64,000 nucleotides of DNA from Onishia taeanensis (GTDB lineage Bacteria; Pseudomonadota; Gammaproteobacteria; Pseudomonadales; Halomonadaceae), in contig NZ_JABVXC010000001.1 of the NCBI RefSeq assembly GCF_013349955.1, forward strand, positions 1 to 64,000, read 5' to 3'. Shown here piece after piece: positions 6,847-13,383 of the stretch (positions are counted from its first letter, which is position 1; each line of letters opens with the position of its first letter). Position numbers and translations under genes: made by a program. Below the pieces are notes generated by a model, which saw only the letters and a program-made list of their open reading frames with translations, ran no database searches and was not told the DNA's origin.

Positions 6847-9558
6847 TTAGGCACTTTCTTCGAGAAGAGATTTGAGTTCGGGAATGCAGCTGCCGCACTG
6901 GGTGCCGCAGGCGAGCCGGGCACCCAATGCCTCGACGCTGGCATCCCCACTCTGAATGGCCGCGACGATGGCCTTCTGACCGACCTGATGACAGCTGCAG
7001 ACCAGCGGGCCGGCATCGGCCTCGCCGCTGTCGCAGCCGGCCAGCAGCCGTCGCCGCGCGTCATCCGTCAGGCACTCCCCCCGGTCAGCCTCGGCGAGAC
7101 GCTCGTCCAGCCAGGAAAGCCCCGGCAGTTCCGCAGGCGGGCCCACCATTAACCACCAACGCAGACGGCCATCGGCCACGCCAGCGGCACGCAGCCGGCC
7201 ATCGGTCGGGTCGGTGCACCACAGGGTTGGCGCCACCGGCAGCCAGGCCGATAACCGCGCCAGCCAGTCGTCGAGGTCGGCCGCATTCTCGTCCGGCTCG
7301 CCGCCGGCCAACTGCCAGCGCTCGCCATGGGCCAGCGGGATACGCGACCAATAGCTGGCTTCGTCTCTCCAGACGGCTTCGCCCGACAGGTCGGCGGCCA
7401 CCAGCAGGGTGGCCTCCCAGCCAAGCGGCAGCGGGTCCAGCGCCACGGCACCATGCTTGGATTCCGGCTGGCCGGACAGCGGGTCGAGGTGGGCGCTAAG
7501 CAGCCCGCCCATGCGGGCCCGCTTGCTGAACTGATCGGTCCAGTGCATGGGCACGAAGACCTCGCCCCGGCGCTGGCCCTTGGCAAGCCGAACTCGCCCC
7601 AGGTAGTCACCGTCGGCGCCACTGAGCCGCGCCAGTTGCTGATCGCCGAGGCCGGCCGCCACGGCATCTTCGGGGTGTACCTCGATGAAGGGCTCGGCAC
7701 GATGGTTCATGAGCCTTGGTGCACGGCCGGTGCGGGTCATGGTGTGCCACTGATCGCGCACCCGGCCGGTGTTGAGACGCAGGGGGCGGGCGCCATCGAG
7801 CCCCTGGGCCGGCCCCCGCGGGCGCACCGGCAGCAAACGGGCCCGCCCGTTTGGCGTGGCGAAGCGACCATCCTCGAACAGGCGAGCGGTCCCCTGGGGC
7901 GCAGCGGCATTGACTGGCCACTGGATCGGCGCCAAGGCGTCGTAGTCGGCTCGGCCGAGCCCGGCCAGGCCCGAGATATCGAACAGACGAAAGCCCTCGC
8001 CGCGCACGGCCGCGTCATTCTCGAAACCGGAAAGGCGGGCGTGCTCGTCGAAGATCTCGGCGGGATGGGTGTAGCCGAAGGCTTCGCCATAGCCAAGACG
8101 ATGCGCCACCTGGCTGATGATCCACCAGTCATGGCGGGCCTCACCGGGGGGCGGCAGCATGCCGCGCTGGCGCGAGATGCAGCGCTCGGAGTTGGTGACC
8201 GTGCCATCCTTCTCCGACCAGGAAGACGCCGGCAGCACGATATCGGCATAGCCGAGCAGGTCGGTATTGGCCATGCACTCGGAGACGATGACCAGCGGGC
8301 ACTTGGTAAGCGCCGCGCGCACGCGGTTGGCCTCCGGCAGGCTGACGGCCGGATTGGTGGCCATTACCCACAGCGCCTGCACCTCGCCGCGCTCGATGGC
8401 CTCGAACAGCGCCACCGCCTTGTGGCCAGGGCCCTCCGGCAGGGTCGGCGTCAGGGACTCGGTGGCCCAGAAACGCGTTACCCGGTCCAGGGCGCCGGGG
8501 GTGTCATAGTCCATGTGGGCGGCCAGCTGGTTGGCCAGCCCACCGACCTCGCGCCCGCCCATGGCATTGGGTTGACCGGTGATCGAGAAGGCACCGGCAC
8601 CCGGCAGGCCAATCTTACCGCCGGCCAGGTGGCAATTGATGATGGCGTTGCACTTGTCGGTGCCGCTGCTCGACTGGTTGATGCCCTGGGAATAGAGGGT
8701 GACCACGTGCAGTTGGCTGGCGAACCAGTAATAGAAGGTCTGCAACGCCTCGGGATCGAGATCGCAATCGGCGGCCACCGCCTCCACCGAGACATCGTCT
8801 TCTCGGGCGGCGGCGAGCGCCTCGTCCAGCCCATCGGCATGGCCTTCCAGGTAGACGTGATCGAGGCGCCCCCGGTCCGCCATGAAGGCCAGCAGGCCAT
8901 TGAACAAGCGCGCATCGCTACCCGGCGCCAGGCCCAGATAGAGATCGGCGATCTCGCAACTGTCGGTGACCCGTGGGTCGATCACCACCACCCGCATCAG
9001 CGAATTGCGGGCCTTGGCGGTGCGCAGTCGCTGGTAGATCACCGGATGGTTCCAGGCCAGGTTCGAGCCCACCAGCACCACCAGTTCCGCCTCTTCCAGA
9101 TCCTCGTAGCTGCAGGGCACGGCATCGGCACCGAAGGCGCGCTTGTAGCCGGCCACCGCCGAGGCCATGCACAGCCGCGAGTTGGTATCCAGATGCGGAG
9201 TGCCAAGAAAGCCCTTGAAGAGCTTGTTGGCCACGTAGTAATCCTCGGTCAGCAGTTGACCAGACAGGTAGGCTGCCACCGCCTCATCGCCATGCGCCCG
9301 ACGGGTGGCGGCGAGCCGTTCTGCCACGGTATCCAATGCCGTGTCCCAGTCGACCTCGCGACCGTCGACCCGGGGCTGGGTCAGCCGTCCCGACTCGCCC
9401 AGCGTCTCGTGCAGCGCCGAGCCCTTGACGCAGAGCCGGCCGAAGTTGGCGGGGTGTTTCCGGTCGCCGCCGACCGTGGTCATGGCCCCATCCGCTATGT
9501 CGGCCACGACGCCACAACCGACGCCGCAGTATGGACAAGTCGTTCGCACCTGGTGCAT
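6847..9558 (-). CDS. nasA: Assimilatory nitrate reductase, large catalytic subunit
   Basis: Cytoplasmic molybdenum enzyme of 903 residues that reduces nitrate to nitrite for nitrogen assimilation. An N-terminal [4Fe-4S] motif TCPYCGVGCGV (Cys8, 11, 15, with a fourth Cys in GRLCVKGS) is followed by the molybdopterin oxidoreductase domain and, after about residue 590, the dinucleotide-binding domain. The last 55 residues form a BFD-like [2Fe-2S] domain (CSCHQV...CGTQCGSC), as in Klebsiella NasA-type enzymes that take electrons from an FAD/NADH subunit. GGGAGA precedes the ATG. Transcription is predicted from a sigma-54 promoter through an ANTAR-type leader. The symbol follows the nasA/nasST usage of pseudomonads; the Klebsiella name would be nasA as well. 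Confidence 0.95.
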   Translation of the reverse strand: MHQVRTTCPYCGVGCGVVADIADGAMTTVGGDRKHPANFGRLCVKGSALHETLGESGRLTQPRVDGREVDWDTALDTVAERLAATRRAHGDEAVAAYLSGQLLTEDYYVANKLFKGFLGTPHLDTNSRLCMASAVAGYKRAFGADAVPCSYEDLEEAELVVLVGSNLAWNHPVIYQRLRTAKARNSLMRVVVIDPRVTDSCEIADLYLGLAPGSDARLFNGLLAFMADRGRLDHVYLEGHADGLDEALAAAREDDVSVEAVAADCDLDPEALQTFYYWFASQLHVVTLYSQGINQSSSGTDKCNAIINCHLAGGKIGLPGAGAFSITGQPNAMGGREVGGLANQLAAHMDYDTPGALDRVTRFWATESLTPTLPEGPGHKAVALFEAIERGEVQALWVMATNPAVSLPEANRVRAALTKCPLVIVSECMANTDLLGYADIVLPASSWSEKDGTVTNSERCISRQRGMLPPPGEARHDWWIISQVAHRLGYGEAFGYTHPAEIFDEHARLSGFENDAAVRGEGFRLFDISGLAGLGRADYDALAPIQWPVNAAAPQGTARLFEDGRFATPNGRARLLPVRPRGPAQGLDGARPLRLNTGRVRDQWHTMTRTGRAPRLMNHRAEPFIEVHPEDAVAAGLGDQQLARLSGADGDYLGRVRLAKGQRRGEVFVPMHWTDQFSKRARMGGLLSAHLDPLSGQPESKHGAVALDPLPLGWEATLLVAADLSGEAVWRDEASYWSRIPLAHGERWQLAGGEPDENAADLDDWLARLSAWLPVAPTLWCTDPTDGRLRAAGVADGRLRWWLMVGPPAELPGLSWLDERLAEADRGECLTDDARRRLLAGCDSGEADAGPLVCSCHQVGQKAIVAAIQSGDASVEALGARLACGTQCGSCIPELKSLLEESA

Positions 9559-9616
9559 CCGGCTCTCCCTTTACTAGGTGGCCCGCGTCCGATGGCGTCT
9601 CGCCGCCGGGCCGTCC

Positions 9617-9668
9617 AACAAAAAGGCGCCCGGCTCCGCTGCCATGGAAGGGCAGGGAGCCGGACGCC
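9617..9668 (-). terminator. Intrinsic terminator in the nasA leader (attenuator)
   Basis: A 13-bp stem, GGCGUCCGGCUCC paired with GGAGCCGGGCGCC (one U-G pair), then UUUUU, in the RNA about 60 bases before the nasA start codon. Its 5' arm (9668-9656) overlaps the loop and 3' arm of the second ANTAR hairpin. The two structures cannot form together. Confidence 0.88.
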
Positions 9669-9702
9669 GTTGTCTGGATGAGCGCGCCGTCATTGGCGCC
9701 TC
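9660..9702 (-). promoter_or_regulatory. ANTAR-type antiterminator: two stem-hexaloops in the nasA leader
   Basis: P1 (9702-9680) has the stem GAGGCGCC/GGCGCGCUC with one bulged G, closing the hexaloop AAUGAC. After two bases, P2 (9677-9660) has the stem CCAGAC/GUCCGG with one mismatch, closing AACGGC. Both loops have A at position 1 and G at position 4, the signature recognised by ANTAR-domain proteins. P2 excludes the terminator that follows. The likely ligand is NasT, encoded divergently next door. Confidence 0.85.
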
Positions 9703-9719
9703 GTTGGTAGCCTCTACCA

Positions 9720-9735
9720 AGCAAGCCTCGTGCCA
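9720..9735 (-). promoter_or_regulatory. Sigma-54 promoter of nasA-cobA
   Basis: TGGCACGAGGCTTGCT matches the full consensus TGGCACGRNNNTTGCW. GG and GC are at -24 and -12, and the start point is predicted near 9709, which gives a leader of about 150 bases beginning just before hairpin P1. A perfect 7-bp inverted repeat (TTGGTAG/CTACCAA, 9704-9720) overlaps the predicted start. Confidence 0.88.
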
Positions 9736-10073
9736 GCTCTAGACAGCCACGAGCCTGTGTCCCGGCCGGGGCCCGCCGCCGCAGGCCTGCCGGGCTTGTG
9801 AAAGAAATGAAACGAGCGCGGGCTCAGCCGGCCTAGCCCCAGATGGCGCACTATCAGGCGACATCCCGGCACGATATTGCACCATCACGACTCACTCGCC
9901 AGATTTCCAGGTTGCCGCCTTCCCGCCAAGGTCGACCGCTCCAAGGGCTGTCAAAGGCCGCGCCAACTGCGCCGCATCAGTGCATTTGACTCAAAAATGC
10001 CTCAAGACGGAACATTCCTTGCATGGCCAAGTAGACGCTGCATGACATCCATCGAACATCGCGAGTCACCGCC
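9736..10073. other. Divergent nasA/nasT control region
   Basis: Non-coding. It should hold enhancer sites for NtrC, but no clear GCAC-N7-GTGC palindrome is visible; only half-sites such as TGCACCA at 9879 are present. A sigma-54-like promoter for nasT lies at the right end. Confidence 0.5.
10008..10023 (+). promoter_or_regulatory. Probable sigma-54 promoter of nasT-nasS
   Basis: CGGAACATTCCTTGCA has the invariant GG-N10-GC spacing and a perfect TTGCA at -12, but a weaker -24 element. The predicted start is near 10034, 40 bases before nasT. Confidence 0.5.
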
Positions 10074-10667
10074 ATGCCCCCACCGCTCAACATCCTGCTG
10101 GTCGACGACGAGGTCGTGCGCGCCGCCATGGTCGAGGAGGCACTCACCGCAGAGGGCCACCAAGTCATCTGCCGGCTGCAGAACCCCACCAGCCTCAACG
10201 AGATGGTCGCCCGCCACGAGCCCGACGTGGTGATCATCGACATGGAGTCCCCCGACCGCGACACCCTCGACAGCATGGCGCTGCTCAACCGGGAGAACCC
10301 CCGCCCGGTGGTTTTCTTCGCCGACCAGCACGACTCCGACATCATGCAGGCGGCGCTCAAGTCCGGGGTCAGCGCCTATGTGGTCGATGGCTTGGTACCC
10401 GGCCGTGTCCGCGCCATCATCGATGTCGCCATCGCCCGCTTCGATGCCTTCCAGTCGATGCGCACCGAGCTCGACAAGGCCCGCAACAAGCTCGCCGAGC
10501 GCAAGCGCATCGAACGTGCCAAGGGCCTGTTGATGCAACACCAGAACTGTGGGGAAGAAGAGGCCTACCGCATGCTGCGCAAGATCGCCATGGATCGCAG
10601 TCAGCGCATCTTCGAGGTCGCCAAGAGCGTCATCGATATTCTCGAACCCCTGGAGAAGGGCCAATGA
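10074..10667 (+). CDS. nasT: ANTAR-domain transcription antiterminator NasT
   Basis: RNA-binding regulator of 197 residues. A receiver-like domain (about 5-120; DD at 11-12 and Asp56 in the acceptor position) is followed by a helical linker and the ANTAR domain (about 137-190; LAERKRIERAKGLLMQ, then EEEAYRMLRKIAMDRSQ). In NasST systems, NasT binds paired stem-hexaloops in the leaders of nitrate-assimilation mRNAs and prevents termination. It is held inactive by NasS when nitrate is absent. The stop overlaps the nasS start by 4 bp (ATGA), suggesting equal expression. Matching leaders lie upstream of nasA and nirB. Confidence 0.93.
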   Translation: MPPPLNILLVDDEVVRAAMVEEALTAEGHQVICRLQNPTSLNEMVARHEPDVVIIDMESPDRDTLDSMALLNRENPRPVVFFADQHDSDIMQAALKSGVSAYVVDGLVPGRVRAIIDVAIARFDAFQSMRTELDKARNKLAERKRIERAKGLLMQHQNCGEEEAYRMLRKIAMDRSQRIFEVAKSVIDILEPLEKGQ

Positions 10668-11689
10668 CTATGCTGCAAGATGCCGAACTCGACCGGCTGA
10701 CGCTGGGTTTCGTGCCGCTGCTCGACTGCGCTCTGCTGGTGGTCGCCCGGGAACAGGGCTTCTTCGCCGCCCAGGGCATCGAGGTGACCCTGTCGCGCCA
10801 GAACGCCTGGTCGACTCTACGCGACCGGGTGGCCGCCGGCCTGCTGGATGGGGCCCAGATGCTGGCCCCGCTGCCACTGGCGATGAGCCTAGGGCTTGGG
10901 CGCGCACCCTGCGACACCCTGGCACCGATCACCCTGGGGCGTAACGGCAACGCCATCGTGCTCGCCGATGGACTGGCCGAGGCCAGCGGCGCCGACCATC
11001 GGCAGGGCCCGGAGCACAGTGCTCGCGCCCTCGCCGACTACTTGAGCCGACAGGCCGACCACCAGCTGACCCTGGCCATGGTCTACCCGCATTCCTGCCA
11101 GCACTATCAGTTGCGCCACTGGTTGAGCCTCGGCGGTCTGAACCCGGACCGGGACGTGACGCTTAGCGTCCTGCCTCCGTCGCAAACGGTCGAGGCTCTG
11201 GAGGCCGGCAGCATCGATGGCTTCTGCGTGGGTGAACCCTGGGGCTCGCTTGCCGAATCGCAACAGGCCGGCCGTATCGTCGCCACCGGGGCCCAGCTGT
11301 GGGGCACGCCAGCGGAAAAAGTGCTGGGCGTGACCCGTTCCTGGGCCAACCGCTACCCCGCGACCCTGTCTCGTCTCATTCACGCGCTCTGGGAGGCCAG
11401 CGAGTGGCTCGCGTCTGATCCCGCTCATCGGCGCCAAGCCCTGGAGTGGCTGGCCCTGCCGCCCTATCTGGATCGCTCGATAAGCCATCTGGCGCACCTG
11501 CCCCTGGATGAGCCGCCGATTTGTCAGCAGCTCTACGGGCCCGGCGTGCTGCGTCCCGATGTCGAGGCCGCCGGGCTCTTCGCCGAGCAAATGGATCAGC
11601 AGATGCGCGACAACGGTCGTCACCTGGATCGAGCCACCCTCGATGAATGCTACTCCCCCGTGCACTTCGATGCTGCCACGCACCAATGA
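10664..11689 (+). CDS. nasS: Nitrate sensor NasS (NrtA/CmpA-like, cytoplasmic)
   Basis: A 341-residue protein of the nitrate/bicarbonate-binding NrtA/CmpA family, with no signal peptide and no lipobox, so it acts in the cytoplasm. It begins near residue 12 with LTLGFVPLLDCALLVVAREQ. Other conserved parts are the SRQNAWSTLRDRVAAGLLDG segment and GFCVGEPWG near residue 190, which belongs to the nitrate-binding fold. In known systems, NasS sequesters NasT and releases it upon binding nitrate or nitrite. Its coupling to nasT supports the assignment. A likely NtrC site for nirB overlaps its last codons. Confidence 0.92.
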   Translation: MTMLQDAELDRLTLGFVPLLDCALLVVAREQGFFAAQGIEVTLSRQNAWSTLRDRVAAGLLDGAQMLAPLPLAMSLGLGRAPCDTLAPITLGRNGNAIVLADGLAEASGADHRQGPEHSARALADYLSRQADHQLTLAMVYPHSCQHYQLRHWLSLGGLNPDRDVTLSVLPPSQTVEALEAGSIDGFCVGEPWGSLAESQQAGRIVATGAQLWGTPAEKVLGVTRSWANRYPATLSRLIHALWEASEWLASDPAHRRQALEWLALPPYLDRSISHLAHLPLDEPPICQQLYGPGVLRPDVEAAGLFAEQMDQQMRDNGRHLDRATLDECYSPVHFDAATHQ

Positions 11690-11694
11690 TGTGC
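11680..11694. promoter_or_regulatory. NtrC-like enhancer site upstream of nirB
   Basis: GCAC-CAATGAT-GTGC is a palindrome with the GCAC-N7-GTGC spacing of NtrC sites. It is centred about 125 bases before the predicted nirB-operon start, a usual enhancer distance. It overlaps the nasS stop codon. Confidence 0.5.
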
Positions 11695-11700
11695 GCCTTA

Positions 11701-11731
11701 AGAGGCGTCGGCCAAGCCGGCCGGCGCTTCT
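11701..11731 (+). terminator. Long hairpin after nasS
   Basis: A 13-bp stem with two wobble pairs (AGAGGCGUCGGCC / GGCCGGCGCUUCU) around the loop AAGCC, starting 12 bases after the nasS stop. It lacks a T tract, so it may be a leaky terminator or an mRNA-stabilising structure. Confidence 0.5.
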
Positions 11732-11785
11732 CGATCTAATCTAACCCTCTGCCTATAAAGTAAAAACAGCCACCACGGGCGCCCT

Positions 11786-11801
11786 TGGCAAGCTACGTGC
11801 A
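11786..11801 (+). promoter_or_regulatory. Sigma-54 promoter of the nirB operon
   Basis: TGGCAAGCTACGTGCA keeps GG-N10-GC and most of the TGGCAC/TTGCA bases. The start is predicted near 11812. That places the first base only a few nucleotides ahead of the first leader hairpin. Confidence 0.7.
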
Positions 11802-11816
11802 GTGTGTTCTTCACTA

Positions 11817-11898
11817 GCGCCCCTAACGCCAGGGGTGCCCACGACGGGCTAGCGACGATCAATGGCGATCGACGCTCTGCCACGGACGAAGACGTCCG
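11817..11898 (+). promoter_or_regulatory. ANTAR-type antiterminator leader with three stem-hexaloops, nirB operon
   Basis: Hairpin A (11817-11838) has an 8-bp stem closing AACGCC. Hairpin B (11852-11875) has the stem GCGACGAUC/GAUCGACGC with one A-A mismatch, closing AAUGGC. Hairpin C (11883-11898) has CGGAC/GUCCG closing GAAGAC. A and B have the ANTAR loop signature A1/G4; C has G4 but G at position 1. C overlaps the 5' arm of the terminator. The nasA leader has two hairpins, so one here is extra. Confidence 0.8.
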
Positions 11899-11946
11899 GC
11901 CAGGTACTACCGCAGCATGCGGCAGTGCCCGGTCGGGCGTTTTTTT
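11888..11946 (+). terminator. Intrinsic terminator in the nirB leader (attenuator)
   Basis: ACGUCCGGCC (11892-11901) pairs with GGUCGGGCGU (11931-11940) over ten pairs including two wobbles, extendable by about four more, and is followed by a run of seven T ending at 11946. An inner hairpin CCGC/GCGG fills the loop. A shorter alternative stem at 11924-11941 exists. The long form excludes hairpin C. Confidence 0.8.
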
Positions 11947-12036
11947 ATGCCGTACGTTTAGCGCCACGCTCTCGACGTCACGAGCTGGCCGCAGGACGAC
12001 GCACGGCAAGGACCCGACCGCTGGAGGAGAGGCATC

Positions 12037-13383
12037 ATGACCCCTCACCCGACATCCTGCCCCGAGCACCTGGTGATCATCGGCAATGGCATGGCCGGCC
12101 ACCGCCTGCTGGAGGCCCTGCTAGAACGCCCCGGACGCCCGGCCCGCATCACCGTGATCGGCGAGGAAACCGCCCCGGCCTATAACCGCATTCTGCTCTC
12201 GCCATGGCTGGCCGGGGAGATGGATCGTGAGGCCCTGACCCTGCGGGATACCCACTGGTACAGCGAACAGGGCATCGACCTGAAGCTTGGCGCACGAGTC
12301 GTCGAGATCGACCGTCAGGCACGCCGCCTGGTCACCAGCGGCGGCGAGACTCTCAGCTACGACTGCCTGGTGATGGCGACCGGCTCGCGCCCCGCGATGC
12401 CCGCCATCGAAGGCATCGATCTTGAGGGCGTGCACGGCTTTCGCGACCTTGGCGATGTCGCCGCGCTGACCCGTGCCGCCGAGCAGGGAGGCCACGCGGT
12501 GGTGGTCGGCGGAGGGCTGCTCGGCCTCGAGGCCGCCGAGGGCCTGCGCAAGCAGGCGCTGGCCCAGGCCGAGCGCATCTGCGAGGGCACCTGCCAGTCG
12601 ACCCCCGAGTTGACGGTCCAGGTGCTGCAGCGCGCAGACCGTTTGATGAACCGCCAACTCGACGCCACCGCCGCCGGGCTGTTGGAGGACGAACTGACCC
12701 GGCGCGGTCTGGGCATCGTCACCGGTGTTCGCCTGGCAGCCCTGGAGGGCGATGCCGCGGGGCGAGTCAGGGCCGTGCATCTGGAAGACGGGCGACGGCT
12801 CGCCGCCGACTGCGTGGTGATCGCCGCCGGCATCACCCCCAATGCCGAGCTCGGCCGCGCCGCCGGGCTGGAAGTGGACCGCGCCATCGTGGTCGACGCA
12901 CATCTCACCGCCTCGGACCCTGCCATTCATGCCCTCGGCGAATGCTGCCAGTTCCGGGGCACTACCTACGGCCTGGTGGAACCGATCTGGCGTCAGGTCG
13001 AGGTACTGGCCGACCACCTGTGCCGTGACCGGGACGCGGCACCGGTGGCCGGCTATGTCGAACGCCCCACCGCCACCAAGCTCAAGATCAGCGGCGTCTC
13101 GCTTTACGCCTTCGGTCCCATCGAGCCCGAGGACGACCACGAGGTGCTCTGCTACCACGACCCGCAGCAGGGCGACTATCGACGCCTGCTGCTCCGCGAC
13201 AACCGACTCGAAGGAGCCATGCTCTACGGCGATACCGCCGCCGGCCCCTGGTACTTCGAGCAGTCGCTGGCCGGACAGGATCTGTCGGCCGGCCGCCAGG
13301 CCCTGCTATTCGGTGCCGGCGATGCCGCCCCCTTGCTCGAAAATGCCCCTTCCCATAACGCCACTCAGGAGGCCGCCGCATGA
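12037..13383 (+). CDS. FAD/NAD(P)-dependent reductase of nitrate assimilation (NasB/NirB N-terminal type)
   Basis: Flavoprotein of 448 residues. The FAD-binding motif VIIGNGMAGHRLLE is near residue 13, the NAD(P)-binding VVVGGGLLGLEAAEG near residue 155, and the ATGSRP and FAD-Asp-type segment (HALGECCQFRG) are present. It is a paralogue of the N-terminal half of the next gene, nirB, but lacks its siroheme domains. The most likely role is to pass electrons from NADH to the [2Fe-2S] domain of nitrate reductase, which has no flavin subunit of its own. GGAGGAGAGG precedes the ATG. The stop overlaps the nirB start (ATGA). Confidence 0.82.
   Translation: MTPHPTSCPEHLVIIGNGMAGHRLLEALLERPGRPARITVIGEETAPAYNRILLSPWLAGEMDREALTLRDTHWYSEQGIDLKLGARVVEIDRQARRLVTSGGETLSYDCLVMATGSRPAMPAIEGIDLEGVHGFRDLGDVAALTRAAEQGGHAVVVGGGLLGLEAAEGLRKQALAQAERICEGTCQSTPELTVQVLQRADRLMNRQLDATAAGLLEDELTRRGLGIVTGVRLAALEGDAAGRVRAVHLEDGRRLAADCVVIAAGITPNAELGRAAGLEVDRAIVVDAHLTASDPAIHALGECCQFRGTTYGLVEPIWRQVEVLADHLCRDRDAAPVAGYVERPTATKLKISGVSLYAFGPIEPEDDHEVLCYHDPQQGDYRRLLLRDNRLEGAMLYGDTAAGPWYFEQSLAGQDLSAGRQALLFGAGDAAPLLENAPSHNATQEAAA

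Noticed and set aside
7327..9681. A 784-codon open frame opposite nasA
   Set aside because: It is the antisense shadow of a GC-rich gene. nasA has intact domains throughout, and the opposite frame shows no family motifs.
9867..9882. A second sigma-54-like motif, CGGCACGATATTGCA, upstream of nasT
   Set aside because: GG and GC are separated by nine instead of ten bases. The site at 10008 has the correct spacing.
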